DNA of 64,000 bases from Polydactylus sextarius (taxonomy: Eukaryota > Chordata > Actinopteri > Polynemidae). Under the pieces are notes generated by a model. It worked only from the letters and a program-made list of their open reading frames with translations, was not told the origin of the DNA and searched no databases. How positions within the stretch are numbered: position 1 is the first letter of the stretch; the number at the start of each line of letters is the position of its first letter. The translations under genes were made by a program, and so were the position numbers. The DNA lies in assembly GCA_016801845.1 (NCBI GenBank), contig CM028924.1, positions 3,489,501-3,553,500 of the forward strand, given 5' to 3'. Positions 13,896 to 26,688 of this stretch are shown piece by piece.

Positions 13896-14042
13896 ATTGT
13901 TCAAAATTTTTGAACAATCGTCATTGTTTCCCCTCAAAAATTTGAGCCGTAGATCAACAAACTCACTTCCTTGTTTTGTTTTGGAAGAAATAATGTTGTC
14001 GAGCAACAAGAGGAAGATTTTTTTTCCTTTAAAAAGGAAAAA
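13896..14042. repeat. cluster of four short palindromes
   Basis: Within about 150 bases there are: a perfect palindrome with 11-base arms around one T (13896-13918, ATTGTTCAAAA...), CTCAAAAATTTGAG (13934-13947), TGTTG/CAACA arms (13994-14008), and TTTTTCCTTT/AAAGGAAAAA arms (14021-14042). They lie about 160 bases before copy 2 of the dispersed repeat, so they may be the folded part of the same element. Confidence 0.7.
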
Positions 14043-14201
14043 TTGCGATGAATTTTTTTTTTAGGTGTTTTGTTGCAATAAAGTTGTGGAAGCAAGTCAG
14101 ACTTGCTAATGGGGAAAAAATATCAATTTTGACTGTCATTGTCATTGCAACCTTTTTTCTTAGATAAAAGCTGCCGTGAATCGTGTGATTGCCCCCTGGT
14201 G

Positions 14202-14250
14202 GCTGCAGTACAGATCATAAGCTCCGCCCCCTTTCTGTTAGCAGACACAA
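14202..14250 (+). repeat. dispersed repeat, copy 2
   Basis: This is the partner of 11121-11170. The shared block runs from GTACAGATCATAAG through TGTTAGCAGA with few or no mismatches over about 38 bases. Here it is preceded by GCCCCCTGGTGGCTGCA. Confidence 0.7.
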
Positions 14251-17200
14251 CGTTAGCGAAAAAAAAAAAAAAATCGACATATACATCAATTTATTTCTCA
14301 AAAATATACAATTCATATAGTACATTAGTATATTATATAGCTTTAATTCAAGTTTGATTAGTTATTTAATGTTATGAAAAACATAATTATTTGAATATTT
14401 ATCTTGATACTACTTTTTCACACAGTAGTATCATTAATAAGAGACGTTACAGAGGCTCTATATTGTATTTCAGTGTATAAATAATAATCTATTTTATTCT
14501 GCATCCCTGATTGTTTGACCTGGAGAGAAAAGAGACTGATCTGAACAAGGAGAAGTGTTGAAGCCGCCGATAGAAATCTTCATCAAAGTTAAAAAAAAAA
14601 AAAAGCTTAAAAGTTGCTTTACCTTATATGCACTAACTCAGCCTTTTATGACACGTCTCTGTCTCTCTCTCTTCCCTCACAATGTGAGAAATGTTGTTTT
14701 CACAATACAAGGCTATCTATCAGAAATTCACATGCAATATTAATGTTTCTTGCTCACTCCTGGAGACGCAGCGTACTCCGTTCAACATCTGTGATAGATG
14801 AATCATCCTTGTTAACAGGATTTATGTGGAGAAGTGAGAGCAATCAATTTTTTAGCTCATCCTCCATCCTGCTGTTGAAACTTAGAGAGTTTCTATGCTG
14901 CATGGAGCTTTGCAGGATCAAGAACACAGTAAAGTACATTATTGAATGTTGACAGACTAAGCTCCGGCTTATTAATGCTCTCCGTAGTGGCAGCTCTCCC
15001 AAACTCATATCGCTACGATGACATGCCACTGCAACATATGTAGCGGGAGATGAGATATATTCATCTGTGGGCTCCAGGGAAATCTCAGTCAACATTTTTC
15101 ACAGCTCTGACCCGAGTTAAACCGTTTTAAACATCAGTTTTAGTGAATATTAATAACTTTCCTCCAAAGTCATGAGCCAAAAAACAATTAAATTAACTTG
15201 TTGGTTTGATCTGCACCTGTGACAAGATTAACACATTTGTCCCAGGAGAGTTGGCAAGAAGACAAATATCCCAGCATGTTAAGATAAGATAGAAATCTCA
15301 GGAACTCAAAAATAAATCAAATATGATACAATCGGTGAATGATGATGATGATAAAGTCAAATTCTATCATCTATCAAATATCATATACAAATCTAAACAT
15401 GTAAAACCATGTAGAAAACAGAATAATATTAACTATAATCATAAAGTTGTGAACATGTTAAAGTGACAGACTCTTCCACAGCGTCCACCTAGTAGCTCTG
15501 GCATCTACATGATAAATAAAGCATGAGGCCGGCTGCAAGTTAGTTGAGTTTAACATAAATACTGCAAATCTGCTCTTGGCAAGGAAGCAAATAAGTGCAA
15601 CTAACAACATTTTGAAATATTCCCATAGGAATATACATATATTTTTGTTTGTAATTTCAAGGTTTTAAATGGTTTGTTAAAAATAAAAACAGTACAGCGG
15701 TGGAGTGTTTGTGTACACAGACCTCCAAACCAAAAACAACAACAAGAAAATTCCTGATGTGTCTGGAAACACTAAAGGCTTTGTCTGTTTCCTTCCTCCT
15801 TATTTTTTTTTTCCAGACCATATCTCTTGCTCCTCTGCATGTCAAATTCATTCAAGGTTTTTTTTTTTTTTTTTCATGCCCGCTGCACTGAGGAGGCTGT
15901 TATGAGTCAGAGTTACCAGCTTGAAACCAATGTTTTAGATCTTTATTATCTCTGAGATCAGTTTTTCTGGTGCACAGTTTGGCATAGGGGCACTTTATCT
16001 CACATCATCCTCCCTACGGTTCATCTCCTAAACTCCCCCCTGTGCCTCCGTGTTAGATGAGGGCATGAGGTGAGCCAACACGCTCACAACATGCACACTC
16101 ACTCACATAAAGTGGAGTTAAAAAGGCATAAACCTCTTTTTTTTTTTCTCTGCTTTGCTCTGATGTAATTACAACCAGACTGAACGTGAATGGATACAAA
16201 CTGTTACAAAAGGCTCAGATAAAGACATCACTGGTATTTCTGCAACATATTAACATGTAGCTTCTTTTTCTCCTTTGATGAAAATTAGAAAGTGTTGAGT
16301 GAAAGTTTACTGGCTGTTACTTATTCCTTACAATTCCCCTGAAATGTGGCATATTTACCTTCAATACAGGGAAAACATGTACATAATTATATATTTTTCA
16401 AGTATTGCTCAGTCGTAATTTGATATATATCTATATTATTTCTATCTGTCTTCAACTGTAGACATATATATGATAAGAATCCTTCCCCTTATACTGTATA
16501 TATGACTCTTGGTTATAGGGGCATATTTGTCGTATATTACTTAAAGGTGTTGTGTCACAAAAACCTTTTTATGTGTGGGTTTTGACATATGATAGGTCTA
16601 TATGAGTTTATGTTAAGTGGTGCATGTGAAAATATACCGCTGCCTCCTCCCAGCATCAAGCAACAATTAGCAATTGCGGTAATTTTAACTGCTTAACATG
16701 CTTCACATAAAACAACATGAAACAACGTGTGCACTTGTACATACAGGCATGTATGTCTAAACTTTGAGGAAAAGCAAGTTGAAACTACTAACTTTCCATC
16801 AAGGCCCAGTTCTCATTGGCAGCTGTTAACCAATCAGAGTCAAGCTGATTTACATGTTGAATATTCATGAGAACTGAGTCAAATTGAGCTGTGTCCATAC
16901 CATGCTGAAATGGCTTGAAACAAGAAAACCGAAGCATTTTTCCCTAAAAAAAATGTTACAGAGTCCACAGAAGTCAAAATTAATGAAATACTTGTGGACC
17001 TTTAACGAAGTAAGGTCACTGGCCGATAGAGGGTGGGTACAATTTGTGTAAAAACAGATCCTGACTCACTGGATGCACGGAAACGCCTGCTCTGGTGAAT
17101 AAATCGTTTTTCTGACGTTTTATCTGGTTGGAAATCTCGTGCACAGATCCAAGTGTAGGTGTAGCTTGTCAATAGTTCCCTTTGGACGGGGTATGAGTAA

Positions 17201-18123
17201 TTACAAACTATTTGATGTGGAGTTTTTTTTTTTTTTTTTTTTTTACCTACTCCTTAAAAAATACAAACATTCTCACTGGAATAAGTCAAAATGGAAAACA
17301 TTTAGCCAAATGTAAACTTAATGTGTTATTTTTCCAGATCCTTGGAGTCCGTTTTCAAAAAAAAAAGAAAGAAAGAAAAAGGGGGGACGTGGGTAAGGTG
17401 AGATGGGATTAAAATATCAAACAGGCTTTTGGGATGATTACAAAAGAAACAGGATTTTTATGTGTCCTCTTCTGCAAACTGGAGTAAGCTGTGTCCGTTG
17501 GCGGCTGGTGAATGTGTGCTCTATGTTCTGACAGACAGAAGAATGAGCTGCTTTATTACCTCTCTGCTCTGCTGCCAATCATCATAGGTGTCTCTTGCAC
17601 TACTGAAAAAAAACAGCCAGACCATAATGTATTAAGATCTATGGTTCCCTGTTCACAGACGCTCATTGTCATAGTTATATTGCAACCTGCAGCGCAGAAC
17701 AGTAATCCTGTGATGGATAATAAAGTCCCCGTAATATGTACCGCTGTCATTTTTTATCTCTCATCATATCCAAGGCCTGCAATCTTTTTCACCTCTTTAG
17801 CGTGAGTTCAACCGTCTCCACACTTCACCTACTCCAAGCGTCACACTCTCGATCCAGCTCAAATCCCAGCTGATCCTGTTTTATCACCACAATCGCAGCA
17901 GAAAGAATCCTGGAGCCAGCTGCTATCTGATGGCTTTGGTTGCTGCCTCCTCTAACTTTCATTTCCACTGCCGATAACCATCAAATACTATATCCACCTC
18001 ATTCCTGCAAGGCAAAATGACCTGTTTGCCAGTGACATCTAACACGACCCTAAACTCTAAAACAAGTTTGTTCACTTGTTTGGATTGGATTTGTCATCAC
18101 CATGTTTAAGAGCAGTTGGCTGA

Positions 18124-18500
18124 AGGCCGAATTATGCTTCTCCGACTGCGTCCTGCGTCCTGCGTGGTCACGCAGTCGGATCAACGCATCGTTTCTTTCT
18201 GTTATGATTATCAGCTATTGCTAGTAGTTTATTTGCGGCCCGGCCTTGTTCATTGACACACACAACGAACAATGGAGACACAGAGAAAGTGGAACTGATC
18301 GACATTGAACAACAGATCGTTTTATTGTAAATACTGAGACGAGAACTAAAGAGTAGACGTGTGGCGATGTTGTTGTTATTGTTGTGGAAGGAACACAACC
18401 GGCAAAACGAGATTCCAGCAATGAGGTAACTCTAGTGGACCAATCAGAGCTATGAGGTCTCCGTGTGCTCGCCGTCGTTTTGACGGATAGTTAAAAAGTT
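18124..18500 (+). mobile_element. Harbinger/ISL2EU-like MITE end, truncated
   Basis: The sequence begins GGCCGAATTATGCTTC, which I recognise as resembling the terminal repeat of fish PIF/Harbinger (ISL2EU-like) elements. It is followed by a self-complementary stretch, with arms TCCGACTGCG at 18141-18150 and CGCAGTCGGA at 18171-18180. GC-richer sequence continues to about 18500. I do not see the matching opposite end, so the copy is truncated or the boundary is lost. The assignment comes from memory of the end sequence. Confidence 0.45.
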
Positions 18501-19663
18501 AGGGAGCTGACAGAGAGGGGGTCGGACGGGGTACGATCCTTGTTAAAGGATGTCCTATTGGAAAGAGACACCAAATATATGTTGATTAATACCCAGATCT
18601 TGTGTAGTTTCAAAGCCTGTTGCTATTTTGCCATATTACTGAAAGATGTGGTAAAATCTGAAGCATCCATGGAGGGTAACATCACTCTCCTCGGGGGCCC
18701 ATACTTGCCCCACTGTAGCGCTGTTGGCACAGGGGTAGTAAGGTGATCTACGGGCTATCAGCAGGGCATCAATGTCATCCAGGGTGTCTGTGTCATCTCT
18801 GGCATGTTCTCGTCCCAGGAGCCAGATTGTGTCTTCATCTCCATGACTCCATCACAAAATGAAAGATGAAAGACAGCCGCACGCTCGGCACGAAACAACG
18901 CGACACGGCACACCATCGAAGAGAGGTGATCTTACGTTTTGCAAAATTAAGTCTTTGTTTAATCTGAGTCTACTTGGTGTGTTTTCAACATGTCACTCAA
19001 ATTCCCCCCAAACAGCGTTGCTTTATGCTGCAGCGTAGCCTGCCAGCACTTATCACATCAGCATGCGACTGGTGGGAGCCAACGAAAGTTTAACTTCACA
19101 TTTTCCGGCACGCTCAAACACAAGCTGCAGCTCAGTCAGTCACTCTGTCAAAATGGCACTGGTCTGGTCTTGCATAAAAACAAAAACCTCGAAATCTTAG
19201 ACAAGTATCAGAACAAGGCAGAACTGTGTCTAGCCTACGACTGCCCCCCCCCCTCTTCTCTCTCTCTCTTATACACACACACACCACCACCCCCTGACCC
19301 CCACCACCATATGCCAAAAATTATCATACAAGTTTCTCTTTGTATCCATATTTAAAACATGATGGAGAAGAATTGAGCCTTTATATGAGGGGGAGGTTGT
19401 GTGTTTATCCAGGAGCGCCAGCACCAGGAAACAAGAGAAAGCCCCCTTTAGCTGCTGGTGGAAGCAGGAAAGGGTCGGAGACTGCGGGACGGGAGGGAGG
19501 AGAGGTGACTGGAGACGGAGAGAGGGAGAAGGAGAAAGAAACTCTTTGAGTGACAGTAATTTAGAAACCTGGACTTTTTATGATTTTCCTGCTTTTGGGA
19601 AAACACAGACATCTGGGTATAGCACTTGGGACCAAATCAAAGACGTCTTTTACCATCAAAAGA

Positions 19664-19682
19664 TGTGTGTGTGTGTGTGTGT
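19664..19682. repeat. (GT)n microsatellite
   Basis: A short uninterrupted GT run. Confidence 0.9.
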
Positions 19683-20956
19683 TTCTCTCTCTGTGCGTGT
19701 ACGTTGGACAATCTGTATGTAACATGAACATCTACATGAACAGTATGTACATAGGAAAAAACACAGAAGAGGATGTTTTTAATTTGAGATGTAGAGTATA
19801 AAATCCAAATGTCGAGATGTTGAGTGGTTCCCATGGCAACATCTGACTGATATCTGAGAGCCAGTGTTGCCAAGAGACCTAATATTATCATCTATAGCGT
19901 TACAACAAAGTGTATCCTACAAATGTCTGATAAATAATCAATGTTAGCTCTTATAGTATTGATCATAAAGTGCGAAGTCCTGGCGAGCCCCTTTCCACTA
20001 CCTTCTACTGCTCATTGAAATAGCAAAAACACTTCTTAGCTTTAAAACTCTGATAACTGTTTGCTAGCTTTATCTTTTTCCTAGCCTTCATTTTTTCTCT
20101 ATCTTTAGCGTTTGCCAGCAGTTGTAATGTGAAATAACTAAAATACAGAGTAATGTACTGTTATCACAAAGGTAATTTGCTAAGTTGAAATCTAAGAAGG
20201 GACATGAACAAGGTAGAAAATACATTAAATCTTGTTGTTGCTAGTTTGTTTGTACAGTTTTGGTCAAAACACCACAGATATACATATCCTTATTTCTAGG
20301 CCAAACGTGTATTTTAATTTTAGTTCATCTTTAAATAAGTACATTTGATCGAGTCTGGCTAAACAACAACAAAACTCTTCTTTTTATATGCACCACATGA
20401 GGCTCACACCATGACTGTAAACATTTAGTTTTATTAGATCCTGTGTCCTCAGGCTCCACAAGTTCTGGAGATCAAGTCATCGTCAAAAAATCTGGTACAT
20501 TTATCGGCATTTCTTTAATGTTGGTGCTAACAAAGTAAGATCTTCCATACACTTTTTTTTTTAGTGTCATGAAGGTAATTATTGGGAAGGGAACAAAGAA
20601 TAGGAATGCGAGGCTTTTTATAAACGGTCATCTTGATGGATTTGTGTTTTTGCTCATGTCAAACCAGAACCGGGTCTGAATAGGTTTCCTCATGACCCCC
20701 CTGGCCTCATCTCCATGTTCAGGCCGTTCAGGAAGGCCTGAGGTTTGGAGGTTTCAAACCACAACGACCTTCTCGCTCCTTTCGCTTCATTTTTTTTGTG
20801 CTTTTTTATTCCGAAATGAGACACTGGATAAATTACGTGGACTATGAAGGGCCCCCTTGTTCACTTAGAATAATAAAGAAAGGGTACCCTGCTCGAGAAC
20901 TTTGCAGTAATTTCTCCTGTAAGTGTGTGTGAGTGTGTCTGGCCTCAAGAGTTGGC

Positions 20957-21000
20957 TGAGTGAGCCAGAGGAGAGGGAGAGAGAGAGAGAGAGGGGGAAA
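20957..21000. repeat. GA-rich purine tract
   Basis: An imperfect (GA)n run about 40 bases long. Confidence 0.85.
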
Positions 21001-21548
21001 GCCTCATTTCCTCCATGATGGATGAGCCTATTAGCTGTCCAGTGTTAGCGCAGGTTTAGCCTTACACCTCGGCCTCGTGGCAAACACCGCGGACGATTAC
21101 GGAAACCTGAGGGAAGGAGAGGAGACGAGCCGCCAAGGACGAGATGAGACCAGATCAAGTACGGAAAAAGTGGAAAGAAATAAAACACGAATCAGCTTCT
21201 GCACATCGTCTACATGTGTAACAACCAGGGGCCTCATTTATAAAGGTCGCTACGCACCAGAAACGTTTTCTTTCACTAAACACATCATGATTTACAGAAG
21301 TTTTCTTGACAAACGAGAACTTATTTCTCCAATGAAAATAATTTTTAAAAAAAATCAAATAATCCAGCCATTTGTCTTTATACAAAATGTGACACATGTC
21401 AGTATTTTGAGCCAGTTTCTGATAATTGATTTGAATTATTCAAATACAGTGTAAATTTGCCTAAAACTGTTTTAGTGGTGATTATAACTGAAGCATGAAG
21501 GCCAAACTGTTTTTGACCAAACTATTTCCAACAGCCTGAAATGTCGAG

Positions 21549-21608
21549 ATTAAAGTCGAAATGTCGAGAAATAAAGTGAACTTAATAACTTGACATTTCG
21601 ACTTTAAT
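21549..21608. repeat. 20-base inverted repeat (hairpin)
   Basis: The arms ATTAAAGTCGAAATGTCGAG (21549-21568) and CTTGACATTTCGACTTTAAT (21589-21608) are complementary at 19 of 20 positions, with a 20-base loop. The motif also recurs just upstream (AAATGTCGAGATTAAAGTCG), so the hairpin lies in a small patch built from TCGA-containing units, as in some fish MITEs. Confidence 0.8.
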
Positions 21609-22333
21609 TTCATCATGTTGACTTAATTAATTAATCTCATGTTTTCTTATGCATGATCCTAATAGGTCACGTGTGCAGAAAATATTGTAATATTTCACAT
21701 ATGGGGGGATGTGTTATTATTATTATCATATGTCTACTGGTTAAAACCTTTAACTCAGAACCTGTTGATGTGTATTTTGTGCAGATAAAGTGAACAATTA
21801 GTGATTTATGGTGGTTTGAGCTCAGTTATATAAAAAGGTTTCACTGAGAGAGATGGAAAAATGTGGAAACTGCAAAACCCCTATTGGTTTAGGAGTGATG
21901 CTGAAGAATTTTCACCAAAAATGTATATGTATATGCATGCATGTTCAATTTCTATATTCTGCAAAAGATCACACAAATTTGTTAAGTTAAAAAGATTTAA
22001 GAATAAGAGGAGAAAAAAATACATGATCCACTGAGCAATACATTGTTTTATGTCATTATTTTTAAAGTAAAATGTAACAATAACTGTCAAAAGAGTAACA
22101 AGTACAATCATTTGTGACAAAAAAGAGTAAACTTGAGTAAATTCATCCAACAAATATCAGTCAGACTTTCTCTCTCTGTTCTTGTGGCACGTGAACGTCG
22201 TCAGATATCGAGTCCAACAGAAGCAACACATTATCACAGCACATCAGTGAGTCCTGGGACGCATTCCTGTTCACATTAATACGGACAAATGCACATATGA
22301 TAACGTCCCACCCCTTCACACAAACACACACAA

Positions 22334-22353
22334 ACACACACACACACACACAC
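22334..22353. repeat. (CA)n microsatellite
   Basis: A CA run inside a CA-rich stretch starting at about 22318. Confidence 0.9.
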
Positions 22354-25300
22354 CCTTCAGATGTGGAGTGTTTCCAGAGGAGAGTCCACCTGATTCCCTC
22401 GTCCATCCACAGGTTATATTTAGGACTCGTTTGACGTCCCAGCACCGAGGGTACAGAGTGGGCAGATGGGTGGGGGCGGTGGGGGTTTAAAAGGCGTCGG
22501 AGGGTCAAAGATAGTTGATATCCCTGTGTGAGTCCTCCAACCGCTCTCACTCTCTATATAACGCCCACCTCGTCTGTGCTGCCAGCTTTCTCTCACATGA
22601 AGCCATGAAACCCTGCCCTCGCTCTCCTCTTTCTTTCTTTCTTTCTCTCGACTCTGTATCCCGGTGTCGGCCCGCCATGTGTCCTCCCTCACTCACTCTG
22701 TGTAACATGTGTCACTCGCACTCTCTCTGGCATGTGCTCTCTCTCCCTCTCTCTCCCTCTCTGTGTCCAGCTGACAGCATGTAATTGAAATGGTCAAACA
22801 CATGAAAACATGACAAATGGCGAGAGGTATTTGTGCTTCATCATCATCGCAGAGCTCCTCTCTCTCGGCCTGTAATCGAACTGCTCAGACACACAGCAAA
22901 TGTTGGGAGATATTTGTGCTTCATCATCATAATTATAAGGGACCCCCACCCCCTCCTACGCCCTGACCTTGTTTCTCGTTGTATTCTCACACTTGGCAGC
23001 AGCACAGAATGAGTCAACATGTGTTAAACTATGAATTATGACTCTTTGGCCTTGCACATGTTGTATTTCCCATCAGAGAGTCCCTGAGAAACGGGATATG
23101 CAGATTAATGAGATTAAGGAAGATCAGCGTGATTAACTGTGGTGTCTAAGTGAGTGGAGAGCAACAAATTGATTTTAAGCCCGTTTTATGTCTGAGCATA
23201 TAATTTTTGGCTCATGCTGTGTGATCACTGCTAATCCACCACTGATGCTGCTTTAAACTAAACTAAAATAAACAAGACAGGAGGATCAAACTTCCTGGTG
23301 CCACAATGGAGACTTTTTTTTTTTACTCCAGGTAAAAAAAAAAAGAGATAAAACTGTCGTCAAGATAAGACAGGAGGCACCATGCTGGGCCACTGACCTG
23401 GGTTGGATCACCAGCAGTCAATCCTGACAGGAAACGCTACACACTGATAAAACCGGCCGGGTTTTATCCAAACACACAATTACTAAAGACAAACACAATT
23501 ACAACTTGGGTCATTATGGAGAAAAAAATAATATAATATAATATCTATTTATCATTAACTGATAAATTGATTAATCATAAAATGATCCTAATGTGTCACC
23601 AGAGATTCAGGAATCATGTTAATTTGAAATATCAAATGATATCACTGACGACAATAGTATATGAAAGTCAGTAGCATTTGAACATCCAGGTTGACAGCTG
23701 CCACCGAGCTGCAGTAGATTATAAATGTCTGACGTTACTAAAACTAAGAGGCCTCGCTATGACTCAACGTCTTGATAAAAGCAGAAACAAAACAAGGATC
23801 TGTGTAGGACAAGATGGGGAAAAATCTCAAGACAGATGCCGAAGTGGTTCATTGTTTCCTGGAGAAGTAAAACTTGTATCGTCACTAGACGTACGGATGT
23901 GACGTTTCAAATATTTTCATTCATGTTCGATCATAGATTGTAGCCCACGTGCAGGGTCGATTGAGAAATCAATCAAAAACGGTGACTTGTGACGGTGAAC
24001 ATCAGCATCATGTTACACTGAGACAGTTTGGTAACAGAGGAAACATTATGGCAAATACAAAACGTAACATTAGACACTAGATCGGCCAAATAACGAGTCC
24101 TCATTCACTCTTTATGTAACTTTAATTCTAGACTTTAAACTATGTGTTTTTTCTGCTTTTGTTACTTCATGTTGATGTAGAAAATTGCAAAACATTAGTT
24201 TTTATTAGTTTTTAGGTCAAGATTTTCCTCATAATGTGAATATCTCTTAAGGAAAACTAAAAATGTATGTTCTACTATATCTAGACTAAAACAAAAAAAA
24301 AAGTAAAAGATTCAATAATAAAAAAATGAAAGAAAAAACTGTGTCCCAGTCCTGCACCAGGTCCTCGGTCTCCAGAGAGACTGGATGTTGGATATCGGTG
24401 CTGTGGAGTTTTAAAGATACGACAGACAATATGTGACAATAAGTTTAAAAAAAGTTACCTCACAATCTTGGACTATCTTTATCCCGGTTCTTTCAGTCAA
24501 CGAGCCTGATAACCAGAGTTGGCCTCGACTCTATCTGCAGCGGTTGTTTTGACAGAGATAGTGTAGAGACGAGTTCAGCATCTTCTTCACTGTTACAACG
24601 TTTGTGTGTTTGTCTATTTTTAGTGCTACATGTTGAGATTTTACATGTGTCTAATAATTCATCTCATATTGTAGCTGAAGTAGTTTAGTAGATTTATTTG
24701 CCAGTTTGAACCGCAAAGACCTGAACAACCCATTTAATGCAGCAAGATTTTATTTTTTTTTTTTTTTTACAGACTTTTGGTGCCTGTATAATTTATATAT
24801 ATGAAACCCCACATGAAAAATATAGATAATGTCAAGTTGAAGCGAAGTATATCTATCCTCCTTTTCTAGTAAATCAAGGGGAGTTTCTATCCTTTTATAT
24901 AAATCTAAACTTTTCATCCAAGTTAAAACTATCTGAGTCTGCTGGTAGATTTATTATTATTGCCAAACTGATTTATGACATTAATGTAATCCTGGCTAAA
25001 ATACTGTATATGCCCCCAACTGGGACGACAAGTTTTTTTGTTTTTTTTCCTTCTTTTTCCACGATGTTACCGGTTTCATCTTCACACCAGTTTAATCTAG
25101 GGAGGATGTTTTAACTGTTGGTTGAATCCTCACTTGGATCGCTTTCCCTCTGTTCCGAGCGCTCAGCCCAAATCTGCTAAAATAATTAAACTTTTATGGA
25201 GGAGTTCAATGTTGTTGATCTCTGATGGTTCTTTAATCCCTCTTAAAAAAAAAAAAGGAATATGCCGTTTTCCCTCCACATCCACCACATTTTTACACAC

Positions 25301-25969
25301 ATTTTCTTTCATCGCCATCATTTTTTTGTAAATATGATGTTTTGTTTTGGTTTTTTTTTCATCTCTATGAAGGGTTTGCCCTCGCAAATTAACAGACATC
25401 CATTTTTTGGCATCTCTGCATTTAGTTAACAGACATTACAGCTTCCTAGTTGTGGGAAGCCATGAAAGCATTCACCAGGGGTGAGATAATCTGTTATGTA
25501 GCTGAATAAGAATAGACCAAGGAACAAAAATAACAGCCCAGCTCAGACAAAGTATATTCATTTAATCTTTTACAAGAACAAGGTACAAGTTTTAGATAAA
25601 CTCACTCACACATCACAGGTGAGAAGCAACTAAACCAATAAGATCACATGACCCAGGTAATTATCCATCACCACTAACAGTCAAGTGTACAGTCATTTTG
25701 TATAAATATATTAGTACAAACTTACTGGTATAAAATGTACAGTCTTATATATTCTATAGTCTAGTCAATACCAAAAATATCCACAACGAGGTTCAAATCC
25801 ACACATTTAAAAATCAGGCCTGTTGCTCATATCAGGAATAAACCTCGAAATTAAACACTTAGAAATTCCAGTATAGACAAAAGTGCACAAGTACATAGGA
25901 TCAACTATACATTTCAAAAGCTTGAACACTGAAATACAAAGACACAAAACAAATCAAGGTAAAGATACG

Positions 25970-26186
25970 TAAAGTTTTTCACAAGAATATAAAGTTCATT
26001 TAGGCTGTTGGACTCTATTGTGTTTAATTCATAAATCCAAAACGTTTTGCCTCTTAAAAGTTGGTTAATTAAATTCCCTTCTCTTGGATGAGATTTTAAA
26101 GAGTGGTGGCTGATCCATGATTTGTTTCTTTATAGTGTTTTGCAATAGCAGTGTAGTCTTTGTTGCTGTTTCTAATTGTGGCCTTT
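25970..26186 (-). mobile_element. Penelope-like GIY-YIG endonuclease remnant, C-terminal part
   Basis: Read on the minus strand, this piece encodes ATIRNSNKDYTAIAKHY followed by KETNHGSATTL. A stop and a frame change then lead to GNLINQLLRGKTFWIYELNT. The order H-Y...NHGS...R...WI..L.T matches the end of the GIY-YIG endonuclease domain of fish Penelope-like retroelements. It carries in-frame stops and at least one frameshift, so it is dead. The minus-strand continuation to about 25460 is probably the element's 3' non-coding end. The upstream half of the domain lies at 26689-26857, on the far side of a MITE. Confidence 0.7.
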
Positions 26187-26187
26187 A

Positions 26188-26685
26188 AGTGATGGTCCAA
26201 AGTAACATGAACCCAGAGTCTATTTCACCACAAATATCATCAAACTCCCCCTCAAGAGATATTTTACATTGGTTGAAGTAATATTGAGTTTGACTGTTTT
26301 TTGTTTTCACAACCAAATAGTTAACAATGAAAGTAAATGGGGCAGTCAGCCAAACGTATCTAAATTGTCATTTTTTAACCACTAATAAAGCTCAAAATAT
26401 CACTTCACTTCAGCAGTAGCATGAATAGGGTCCCTACACTCAAACTGAAGTACTGATAACTTAAGTAAGTGAACTGAGAGTTTATTAAAAACACTGTTTT
26501 ACAAGACTTACCCAACGTCTTGTTTTCATTACAGCTGGTGATGAAAGTTGTTACAGATCAGCAGATTCATCATTTTTCTGAAAACAAAAGAAGGTCAAAG
26601 TCAATATTACTTCATCCAATATAAAATATCTCGAGTGGGTGTTTGAGAAATCGACCCTGGGTTCAAATTACTCCGGACCATCACT
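26188..26685 (+). mobile_element. Harbinger-like MITE, copy A, intact ends
   Basis: This is a 498-bp element with perfect 11-base terminal inverted repeats (AGTGATGGTCC at 26188-26198, GGACCATCACT at 26675-26685). It is flanked on both sides by TTA (26185-26187 and 26686-26688). A 3-bp TTA/TAA duplication is the signature of PIF/Harbinger transposition. The homology of the two ends extends inward past the 11 bases (CCCAGAGTCTATTTC versus GAAATCGACCCTGGG). On the minus strand the interior reads NDESAD...VMKTRRW and is followed exactly by GTAAGT, a consensus splice donor, suggesting a leftover transposon exon. Copies B (28640) and C (59399) belong to the same family. Confidence 0.8.
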
Positions 26686-26688
26686 TTA

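Larger units (their letters stand above)
14260..25460. other. intergenic, no supported gene
   Basis: This is non-coding, AT-biased DNA. Identified contents are listed separately: a Harbinger-like end at 18124, (GT)n at 19664, GA-rich sequence at 20960, a hairpin at 21549 and (CA)n at 22334. Poly(A/T) tracts occur at about 15860, 17221-17245 and 24752-24770, and a CT-rich patch at 22620-22765. Open frames here are short and unrecognisable. Confidence 0.6.

Noticed and set aside
25785..25800. GGTTCAAATCC, a B-box-like match
   Set aside because: No A box or cloverleaf at the right distance; it lies in the probable 3' non-coding tail of the Penelope-like remnant. No tRNA gene was found in the window.
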